DNA of 64,000 bases, from positions 434,001 through 498,000 of the forward strand of contig JAIWZP010000002.1 of assembly GCA_025201375.1 (NCBI GenBank), written 5' to 3'. Of this stretch, positions 13,605 to 22,673 are shown piece by piece (the first letter of the stretch is position 1; each line of letters starts with the position of its first letter). A model generated the notes under the pieces. It searched no databases. It worked only from the letters and a program-made list of their open reading frames with translations, and had not been told where the DNA came from. Source of the DNA: Gongronella butleri. Lineage: Eukaryota > Mucoromycota > Mucoromycetes > Mucorales > Cunninghamellaceae. Position numbers and translations under genes: made by a program.

Positions 13605-13768
13605 CAATTCATTGAATTGAATTGAATTTTTATCTATCGAATTCAATTCATCATCAACAATTTTATAATTCAATTTTTCTTACTTCAATTCATTCAATTC
13701 ATTTCGCTAATTTCTGTGTATGAATTGAATTGAATTGAATTGAATTGAATTGAATTGAATTGAATTGA
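13605..13768. repeat. GAATT pentanucleotide microsatellite and flanking inverted AATTC repeats
   Basis: A perfect (GAATT)n run of about nine units occupies 13722-13767. It is preceded from 13605 by imperfect alternating AATTCAATTCA and TGAATTGAATT blocks. These are complementary to each other, so the whole region could fold into a hairpin. Confidence 0.85.
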
Positions 13769-14103
13769 GTTCTTGTCCCAGAGCCACCATGGACATGCTG
13801 CTGCCCATTGCCCATCATTGGCGATCGGTCAAAAATATTTGTAAATCCCAAATTTTTTTGTCCATTGCTTGTCCAAGTGTCTATGATTTTCTGATAAAAA
13901 TGGGGGGTGACGAAGTGGGGCAATCCCCCTAATAGTTTCGCCACCCCCTGGGTGGAGAACTATGATTTCTGTAGCGAGCCCCACCCACCCAGTTGACCTT
14001 ATGATACCAAGAGTTTATTAAAAGTCTACCTGAAAATGCCACAAACATGGAATTCTGTCCGTCCTCCATTGTACTTATACTGTACCTACAGTAGTACTCA
14101 GTA

Positions 14104-14484
14104 TCATACTGTATCATAAATGATACTCCTCAATTTATCATATCTTTGCATTTTTTGGCGCAGCATTTGCACAGTAGTACCACCACCTCGCACCTCCTGC
14201 AGTAGTACGTAGCTCGTGGACTGTCTGATCTGGCCGTAATTCCAGAAGGGGGTAAGGACATGCACTCTGAAGCAAGCTGATTTTATTATCATAATTAGAT
14301 GCCGCCGCTTCGTGAATCTTAATAAATAATGCTTATGATAATGCCATTTGTGCATTTTGGCTACTGTCGTACATACAGTACGTATCGTATGTAGTTGTCG
14401 AGCAATGATGTCAAAGAACATGGACGTGCAAAATGTTTCCAAATCAACCACGCTTACTGCCATTTTACAAGGTGTATTTATCAT
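14104..14484 (-). CDS. Unidentified ORF, 126 residues
   Basis: An open frame with ATG at 14484 and stop at 14104. The protein is rich in Ile, Arg and His, and no family is recognised. It lies just downstream, on the same strand, of the ORFs at 14528-15248. It overlaps motif-rich DNA (TACTGTATCAT-like repeats at 14080-14125), which argues against a normal gene. It may be a chance ORF or a remnant of an element also represented by its upstream neighbours. Confidence 0.15.
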   Translation of the reverse strand: MINTPCKMAVSVVDLETFCTSMFFDIIARQLHTIRTVCTTVAKMHKWHYHKHYLLRFTKRRHLIMIIKSACFRVHVLTPFWNYGQIRQSTSYVLLQEVRGGGTTVQMLRQKMQRYDKLRSIIYDTV

Positions 14485-14527
14485 AGACCAACCACTTTCA
14501 CGCGAGATAACTTTGTTGTTGTGAAAT

Positions 14528-15248
14528 TCACCTGCAAGGTGCGGCTATAGAAGAAATCTCACTATAATTTAGGTTTGCAACAAGTTTGCCTCGTTTCATC
14601 TTCTTTTTGCTTGTAGTTGTTTGTCTAAGGTCTGAGAGTCTGAGTTTGTTGTCGATGATGGACACCCAGATGATGATGTCATTTCTGCGTAGGGTGGGGA
14701 TATCGATCTCGTCCGGGATGTTTCTGATTTTAGAGGTGCCGTCACTTGAGTAGCAGATAGCGCGGTCTTTGTATATGTTGTACCATGATATTTTGTTTGG
14801 GTTGGTATCGAAGCACTGCGAGAAGTCCCATATATTATCATGTATGCGATATACAAATCTGTTATCGGGGATTGGCAGGGACAGGTGTGGTTGGTTAATG
14901 CAGTTCTCTGTCCAGACAGACTCTTCGATCATGAAGCCAATCTCGGTTGTGATGTCGATCTCTTTGTCCCACGCGATACTATGGACGTTCCTCCATGGCA
15001 GCGCTGTACGTAGTAGCGCGTGTTTTTCTAATGTTATTCGTTTCGCCTGAAAAAAAAAACGTTTTTGGCCGGCTCGTCTCGATGTGGCGCATTTCCGATC
15101 CTCCTTCTTCCATAATGATGCTCTTCCGGAAAACACGCATCCCGCGTCCAAATGACCATTCGTGCGTGGCCGCATCATGCAGGAACGTTGTACTATAAGA
15201 CTCTGAATCACAACCATGTCTTATGATGAAGCAACTCAGGTTTTGCAT
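14528..15248 (-). pseudogene. Unidentified ORF pair, possibly one gene with a homopolymer frameshift
   Basis: Two overlapping frames look protein-like. The upstream frame starts at ATG 15248 and runs in one phase to the A10 tract at 15050-15059. The downstream frame (open to 14528) carries the stretch TEIGFMIEESVWTENC, then RIHDNIWDFSQCF, then NDIIIWVSIIDNKLRLSDL. A one-base slip in the A10 tract would fuse them into a protein of about 235 residues. On the minus strand the tract reads TTTTTTTTTTCAG and could instead be a 3' splice site, but no good donor was found at a matching phase. No family recognised. It is either a decayed gene, a gene with a missed intron, or a sequencing error. Confidence 0.3.
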
Positions 15249-15368
15249 TTTGTGACATACGGTATTTTTACTTTCAAAAAGACCCTAATGGCCTAAGCAA
15301 TAATTTTGATATTTTGAAAAAGGCAAAAAAAGAAAAAAAACTAACAATGCGAGCCGGGATCTTGCGTG

Positions 15369-16969
15369 CTATTCTTGCATTTGCTCCATGCGATCCTAAA
15401 AAAGAAATACAGTAAGATTTTCATCATTTCATTTTAAATGGTTGTTTTCTTACCTTTTCGTGTTTCTTCGTATTGATATGCAGTTTCAAATTGGAAGGCT
15501 TTTCAAAAGCCACGTTGCAGCCGCGAAAAGGACAGACAAATGGCTTTGGACGCTACGTATGATACAAAATAAATGAGATCATTGTGTCATATATAGGCCG
15601 CACTTCATCGGTTGAATGACTTACGCTTTGGTCATGAACCTTCTTATGGCTCCTCAAATCGTCAAGCGAATAAAATGCCTTGTCGCAGCCCGCCACCTTG
15701 CATTTGTAGGAGCGCTGGCGCTAATAAAACAAAATAAAGGAATGAGATCATGCTCAAATCATGTCCAGCGCCAGTCACACGTGTACAGTACATTCGCCTG
15801 ATGAGATTGTTTGTGCCGGTTGAGAGTCTTTTTATGCATGTAGCTCTTGCCACAATTGGGAAAATCGCAAACAAACACCACAGCCGACGCCTAAAAATGA
15901 AAGAAAAATCATGAATGGTGGATCGTCGTGGATGAAATTTGCGCATCTCTTACTTGATGTTGTGTTTGGTTATCGCGACCAACTTGGCTTGAACTCTTTT
16001 GGGAAAAATCATAAGAGTAAAAAAAAAAAAAAAAAAAAAACCGCGTCAGACAAGCAATGACCCTGCTTTTTTTTTTTTTTTTTTGTCATATTTTGCCTGA
16101 GCGGGATGCGCTTTTGCCATGTGTTGATCCAAATGGGATTGAACTTCAAATGCAGCACAGCAACCAGGGACTGGGCAAACGGGCAATGGCTGATAAAATA
16201 AAATAAAAATGAGAAAAATTGACATTTTTCATCAAAAATCTTACCTGAAATTGATGGACAGCGCGCATATGGTCGTCAAATTCACGCTCGTTGAAAAAAG
16301 TCAGGAGACAATCTCTCATGACGCACTTGATTCGAGTTGTCTAGCAGAAAACAAAAAAAAAAAAATGAGACAATTTTGCATGCGACGCTGTAAAAAAGAC
16401 TGTATTACCTGAGTGCCATGAATTTCCTCGACGTGGCGCATCACAGCGTACTTTTTTTTGAAGGATGAAGGACAGCCCGGAACCGGACAAGGGATTTTCG
16501 GCTACGCATGACACAAATTAGATGAAAAACGCGAGCATTTTCATCACTTACGAAACCGTGCACATCAATTTGGTGCCTGTAAAACACCTCCTCCTTGCGA
16601 AAGATTAGGCCACAGTCGCACCAGAATCCCAACTAAAAAAATAAAAAAATAAAAAAAATAAAATCAAAAAAATGCAATTTCGCAATACTGTAGGTGATGA
16701 TGAATGTGTCCTACCCGAGCCTTGTTGATGGGTTCCACCTTCACGATGCGCGCCTTCAAATGACGATAGAATGCCTGCAAAAGCATTTCGTCTCGTGTGC
16801 GAGCCTCGCGCGCCGCCAGTAGCGCCAACTTATCAACGAATTGACGCGGATTGACGTTGTGACACGACGTCACCGACAGCCCAAGTGGCGACATGAGCCG
16901 GTTGACATGAGAGACGGTGAGGTAATAAAGGTCCCTACAAGAAAATCCTTATTGTCAGGAGCTATTCGC

Positions 16970-17012
<43 letters not shown>

Positions 17013-18496
17013 ATTTTCTCATTTCATGCGTCTTTTCCTTACTGCGCAGCCACATTGACGATCGGGTCGGAGAGACCAGTGCCGATGAATGTCTTGAATG
17101 GGATCATGTTGGTATGCGCGGACAAATCAGAGGTCTTGATATGGTCATTGGTGATGTAGTCCTTGAGCAGCTGCATTTTGCCAGGCAAAACGTCAAGGAC
17201 CGATTCGACAGCAGCTAAACCAGCGCGGACCAGCTCGAAATTGCGTGAATTTTCATCAGCAATCGAGATGCGGAGCTTCCAAACGGTCTTCTTGTTTTTC
17301 TTCTCGGCCACGCTGATGTACAACAAGCAACTGCCACCAATCTTTTCAAAGCGGTCTTGAACCCAGCGCAAAAAGTCGTCTTTTGTTGAGGAGAGCTCCA
17401 ATAGGTACTTGCGCGACACACCATTGTTGACGCATTGAGAGTGAGAGCCATACACACTGCCATCAGCTTGCACAAAGCCCAAAATAAAAGACATGAGAGC
17501 GAGGATGTACGCTTCCATGTCATCAAAGTCATCTTCATCGAACCACTCGTCCACGAGATCCTGGATAAAATCGAGAATTTGCGAGGAAGGCAATCCAAGT
17601 TGCCTCCAAAGGCGGCATATTTCCTCAACAAAAATTTGCCACGTTACATTTCCAAAATGGCCACCTTGAAGTGAGGTGTTTGTAGCTCCGGCAGCAATGA
17701 ACCTACAAAAAATTGAGGATAGTGAGTCAATTTGCTGCGCAAAACGACCATTTTGCAGATCCTACATAAGATTCAGATTTGGAATGCCAACGGTTTGGAG
17801 CAAATCAGCAAGTTCAATCATAGACGTTGATCTCTGACGGACACCAAAGAGAGCACTTGTTGAAGAATGGATGCCGTCGCCTGCCATGAACGCGTAAAAA
17901 TACGCCCTCAGAGGATCGACAGGGCCAGAAAGAAGATCAGCGGATATGTGGTTGTCATGCGCGCCAGAAAATCTGGCAGGAAGCGCACCGGCACGGAGCG
18001 GAAGATTGCGGACGTGAAAACTGGTGCTGATGAATGGGCCAGCGGTCGATGTGGAACCAAGTCCTGTGGAACCATGGACCAGCTGCACGGCTTCCGTAAT
18101 GCTAATAATACTCTGCTCGTCAGTGGCTTCATCACTTTCGTCGTCGTCGTCTGTGTCGTCATCCACAAATGGCTCCTCATCGTCCTCGTCTTCATCCGCG
18201 GCGCCATCAGTGCCCACGCCTTGGTCATATCTCGTGTGCGAATCGCTGCTGCCAAGATCGTAGCCATCATCGTCATTGGTGATTGTGCCAGACTCGCGGC
18301 TGCTTGGTTCGTAAGAATCTTCTTCCACGGCCATGATGGCGTCAGAATCGCTGTCATTGACCACAAATCCGTCGAGATCATCGACGCTCATGTCGCTGCC
18401 CGAGTCATCAGAGTCGTAAGAATCATTCGTTTCATCGCAAGTGTCACCAGGATCATCAGAATCGTGAAATGAGTGAGGTGGGGGTGAAATGTCCAT
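15369..18496 (-). CDS. HO-like LAGLIDADG endonuclease fused to C2H2 zinc fingers
   Basis: Twelve exons on the complement: 18496-17766, 17702-17043, 16934-16715, 16632-16552, 16501-16409, 16340-16245, 16189-16097, 15995-15954, 15890-15798, 15720-15625, 15552-15454, 15395-15369. They give 776 residues in frame. Residues 1-150 are very acidic (Asp/Glu/Ser). Two LAGLIDADG motifs follow: FYAFMAGDG (200-208) and ILGFVQADG (317-325), both keeping the catalytic Asp and the Gly. The 117-residue spacing fits a one-chain endonuclease. Residues about 465-490 (start DLYYLTVS, end SCHN) resemble the C-terminal Hint block of inteins. After residue 537 come one atypical finger (CDC start) and six C2H2 fingers. 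By family this should be a site-specific double-strand DNA endonuclease in the nucleus, with DNA contacts added by the fingers. A TATAAAA lies about 65 nt upstream of the ATG (559-565 of the 18 kb block, i.e. 18559-18565). Function is inferred. Confidence 0.85.
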
Positions 18497-18558
18497 GGTG
18501 AAACGGCAGTAAAAAAAAAAAAAAGATTGAAAGAAAAAAAGAAAAAAAGGGGGGTTCA

Positions 18559-18565
18559 TTTTATA
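18559..18565 (-). promoter_or_regulatory. TATA box of the LAGLIDADG-zinc-finger gene
   Basis: The minus-strand TATAAAA lies 63-69 nt upstream of the ATG at 18496 and is followed by an A/T-rich leader. Its spacing matches TATA boxes upstream of other genes here, which suggests the gene is or was transcribed normally. Confidence 0.6.
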
Positions 18566-18784
18566 CTGATTGTATGATTGACAACAATGGACCACACGAT
18601 CATCCCTTGGCCCCCATTGTCCATTTCATACATGGCAACACGCGCCAATCAGAATCAAACTCAATTCTTTTTCTTCTGTTGCATTGAATGACGCAACCAC
18701 GCCGCCAGGATACACAGGATAACGCTGCCATGACATTCAGGCTATCTTGGGAGATCTGTGGATGCTGCAGCGTGAGCTCGTTTC

Positions 18785-19145
18785 AAGAAAATGGCTATGA
18801 AAGCCAGGTTTTAGTTTAAGACTACAATTTTTCGGTCACTTTTGGTCCAGAATTGCTGAAACTGGGTTCATTCGACAAAGAATCAAGTTTGCTGTCTTTT
18901 GTATCAGCATCGTGCCGTGTTTTTCTTTGTCCATCGGCGAGAAATATGAAATTATCATAAAATGTTTGATCGAGCGCTGCAAGTGCACAAAGGTTGTGCA
19001 TCGGCTCTGCCAGACAGGGACTAAATGACACGCGCGCACTTTTCGTTCCATTTACAAGTTCTGAGCTTGATCGAACAGAATTTGACGCACCATGGCCAGA
19101 ATTGCCTATTTCTGGAAAAACATCATCAATCCTCTCGCCAACAGC
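18785..19145. repeat. Diverged copy of the dispersed repeat
   Basis: Landmarks shared with 13085-13400 and 11930-12110: TTTTGGTC...GCTGAAACTGG, CATTCGACA-AGAATCAA, CCATCGGCGAGAAA, AAGTGCACAAAGG and GCATCGGCTCTGCCA. After these come GATCGAACA and GCCAGAATTG, which also follow the 13.1 kb copy. It sits about 300 nt upstream of the LAGLIDADG-zinc-finger gene. Confidence 0.5.
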
Positions 19146-20321
19146 CTGATTGGAACGCGATTTTTTTATAGTCGTTCCAAGAAGCATGGGGTTAAAAGAC
19201 CATACGGAAAAGTTTCATAGGGCAGATGTCACTCAGTGACGTGCCACGTCGATTTTCAAAAATTGCGATTTTTCAAAAGGATTAATTGACAAATTCATAG
19301 CAGTTAAAATCAGGTTCTTGGGTTGCCACACTATTCATACCCTGTTTACCAACAAAAACAACCTGAAAACCAGAGGTCAATCGTGTGTTTTTGAAAAAAA
19401 AATGCAATTTGGTGCATTATAAACTTTGTTTTCGACCTGACTCGATGAGGGTAAGCAACAACGCCTTGAAACCGAGTTCACCGGAAAAGGCACGATCTGC
19501 TGCGTGTGTAGATATCGATGATTGATAAAAAAAAAACCGAGTTTCAACAGAATGAGGGCAAATCAGAAAAAGGTTCGATTTTGCCGTCTCTGTCGACGCG
19601 TGATAAACCGCGTCAAACGTCTAGTTGCACGCGTTTGCTCCTTATCAAACCCATGCACCTGGTGCAACTCCAGTTCGTGATTGTGTCATCGCGGCGCTGT
19701 GGCGCGTTTTCCTGGTGATACGTCTCACATTCGCACAAAATGAAAATTCCAAGTCGCTAATAACTTACAACTTGATGGATCCTCTTCTTTTTTTTTTGCA
19801 TTTTCGTAGTTTCCCATACCTTTTTTTGCGGAGAAGTCCGACGTAATTATGGAGAATCATTTGTTCGATTTTTATTTTTGGTCGGGCATGGCTCATTTAC
19901 GGCCTCTACTTTACTTCCGGAAAGAGCACATGCAAATGATTACAGTGCCTGGGATGAGGCTGTGGGGCTCTGGATCGCAATTTTTGACTGCGAGTTTCGT
20001 GCGGATTTGTCCATCATGACTCAACAAACGGCAATTTTTACATTTTGTTCTCAAAAATGCAAGAAATGTTGATCAATTATGCTGCTCGGATTGCCGATTT
20101 TAGCCATGAACACGTCGCGTCTGGACGCGCTTCAGTTTCAATCTCAGCAGAACGTGTGCTACCTTAGAGCATTGCGGATTGGCTCACGCATTATATGCAA
20201 ATCACGGATTTTTTTATAGTGGGAAGTTCATTTTTTTTATATATTGGTACATTTTTTTTATCTACAAATGCCTTTTCCATGGCTTACGACAGAGCGAGAG
20301 TAAAATTTTGAAGACTTTTCT
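19146..20321. other. Gene-free region with weak repeat similarity to 31.9-32.1 kb
   Basis: No supported gene. The segment 19440-19640 (CTTGAAA...TTCA..GAAA, later ACGCGTGATAAACCGCGTCAA) parallels 31905-32095 in order and spacing, so the dispersed repeat family probably extends here. Confidence 0.35.
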
Positions 20322-21932
20322 TTACTCGCGTTCAAACAACGCGGCCATGCCCATGCCAGTGCCGATACACATGGAAGTGCAGCCGATCTTGGCATTTTGT
20401 TGCTTCAAGATGTTGAAGAGGGTGGCGATTTGGCGAGCACCGGTGGTGCCGAGAGGGTGACCCTGATTTGCACAAGAGAGAAAAAGAATGAGTCTTTTTG
20501 CGCATTTTTACACGATTTTTGGGCTTTGACTTACAAAGGCGATGGCACCGCCGTTCATGTTGACCTTGGCATAGTCGAGGCCGAGCTTGTCGACGGAGTA
20601 GGTGGCCTGCGAGGCGAAAGCCTCGTTGATCTGTTGGATGAAAAGAAGAAAGGGATGAATTTGACGTTTTATGGCATTTTCACGCGCGCTTTTGTGTTTT
20701 TTTTACCTCCCAGACATCAACGTCCTTGGTGGTGAGGCCGGCCTTTTCGAGGGCGACGGGGATGGCGAAGGCTGGGCCAATGCCCATGACGCGAGGGGGC
20801 ACGCCAACGACGGCGGAGGTGAGGTACTTGCCGAGGATGGGGAGGCCGAGCTTTTCAGCGGTCTTGCGCTTCATCAAGAGGACGGCGGCGGCGCCGTCGG
20901 AGACCTGGGAGGCATTGCCGGCGGTGGTGGAGCCCTCATCGTCGAAAGCGGGCTTGAGCTTGGCGAGCTTTTCAGCGGTGGTGCCAGCACGGACGCCATC
21001 GTCACGGTCGACGATGACCTCGACGTCATTGCCGTCCTTGTCCTCGACAATGGCCTTGATGGGGACGATTTCGTCCTTGAACAGACCGTTCTTTTGGGCG
21101 TTCTCGGCGCGGCGGTGCGACTCGGCGGCGAACTCGTCTTGCTTTTGGCGGGAGATGCCAAACTCGGCAGCAACGTTCTCCGAGGTGATACTAGACGAAA
21201 AAGACAGCCACGATGAGCAATCCACGGGGCCCATTGCCACGACTTGGCTCTTGATTTTTCTCTTTTTCTCTTTTTTTTTTTCCTTTTTTTTCCTTTTTTT
21301 TGCTTACCCCATGGGAATGGTGCAGTCAGCGGCAGCGGGGCACTCCTCGGCGATCTTGTCCGAGGTGGGGGCCATGGCGGAGGCGCCGTAGCTCTTGGTC
21401 ATGGACTCGAAACCAGCGCCAATGCCAATTTCGATCAAGCCAGCTTGGATGGCGGTGGCGATTTGGACGACGGCCTGGAGACCAGAGGAGCACTGACGGT
21501 TGACGGTGCTGACGGCGGTGGACTCGGGGAAACCGGCGTGGAGAGCAGCCATACGGGCATTGGTGGCGCCGCCACCCTGGGCCAAGACGGTGCCGACGGT
21601 GATGTCATTGACCAACGCGGGGTCAATCTTGGTTTGGGCAAGGACAGCCTTGAGGACAGGCGACAGGATTTCTAGTGTGAGAATAAAATAAAAAAAAGAC
21701 GGGATAAATATGACAAATCCAAGGGGGTTTTCCGCGTTTTTTTTTTTTTTTTTTTTTTCCTCTTTTTACCCTCAGGAAGCGAGTCCTTGAAGCCGCCCTT
21801 GCGAGCGCGGGTGATGGCCGAGCGCAGAGCAGAGACGATAACAACGTCCTCAGGGGACTTGACACCAGCCTTGTTGGCAACACCGCCCGAGGGGGCAAGG
21901 TGGCCAGAAACTTGTTGCAGACGAGAAGACAT
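20322..21932 (-). CDS. POT1: Peroxisomal 3-ketoacyl-CoA thiolase
   Basis: Five exons on the complement: 21932-21770, 21671-21308, 21190-20707, 20630-20535, 20462-20322; 415 residues. The enzyme splits 3-ketoacyl-CoA with CoA to acetyl-CoA and a shortened acyl-CoA, the last step of beta-oxidation. The N-terminus holds a textbook PTS2 signal, RLQQVSGHL at residues 4-12, so import into peroxisomes is expected. The nucleophile Cys115 (NRQCSSG), the His371 ([11 protein letters not shown]) and the acid/base Cys401 (MCIGTGMG) are all present. There is no PTS1 at the C-terminus. Length is typical for the family. A TATAAAT lies on the minus strand at about 22033-22039, roughly 100 nt upstream. Introns are A/T-tract rich, notably 21672-21769. 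Confidence 0.97.
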
Positions 21933-22032
21933 ATTTGTGTGTATGTGTGTGTGGGTAAAAAGGGTTTGTAACAAAAAAAAAAAAGAAAAAGAAAAAAGAA
22001 AAACAAAAAAGCTGCGAAAGCAAAGAGGGAAA

Positions 22033-22039
22033 ATTTATA
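22033..22039 (-). promoter_or_regulatory. TATA box of the thiolase gene
   Basis: TATAAAT on the minus strand about 100 nt upstream of the thiolase ATG at 21932. Between it and the ATG lies a long C/T-rich leader on the minus strand. Confidence 0.5.
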
Positions 22040-22673
22040 CAATTGTCTTTAGTCAGTGGAAATGAAGCCAGAAACCAGCGGTTGTTGGATTCATGCGTTG
22101 CCCCGCCTTTTTGTTCATCCATTGTTGGCTGGCGCACCCCCGCTCCCCCCTTGTGAGATGAGCGTAAGCAGCTATGCACTTTCACATGCCGGCCGACCCA
22201 TTGTCACGCTCGTGATTGGGCGTTTTCCCCGCCATCATCATCAAAGCAACCACGTGCCTCTCTATATTTTTTTTGGGCCACCATGTGTCAATGGCTCTTT
22301 TTTTTGTTGCAGCAATGCCATGGATCGCCTTGCAAGACCGGATAAACAGAACGCTATGATGATGCTTTGGTGTCGACTTTTATTTCAAGCGCTGGCGGAT
22401 TTGACGTTCCGGCATTTTTGATCTGTCAGCACATGGATCGGCGCTGCGATTGGCCCCACGGAATTGGTGCTCCAGGGCGGGCCTGCTGCCCATTTGGTCA
22501 GAGGAATGATGATTACCTCATGATGGTCAAACTTTAAAACATGTTTTGCTGTGCATTTGCTGGCCATCCGCGTCCCTGACATGTTCACCCCACATTTTTT
22601 TTGTCTTTTTTCCCTGATGCTGTCAAATTTGCTTTTTTTATTATCATTCCCTTGGATGGGTATTGATTGGCTC
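22040..22673. other. Intergenic region between POP1 and thiolase
   Basis: About 630 nt between the POP1 stop (22674) and the thiolase promoter. It contains only short, low-quality ORFs. It would serve as the 3' region of POP1 and the upstream region of the thiolase gene, both on the minus strand. Confidence 0.4.

Noticed and set aside
17867..18472. 201-residue plus-strand ORF rich in Val/Ile
   Set aside because: It is the complement of the acidic Asp-rich coding region of the LAGLIDADG-zinc-finger gene; the composition follows from that.
20671..21675. Gly/Asp-rich plus-strand ORFs
   Set aside because: These are antisense shadows of the thiolase gene, whose active-site motifs are clear on the minus strand.
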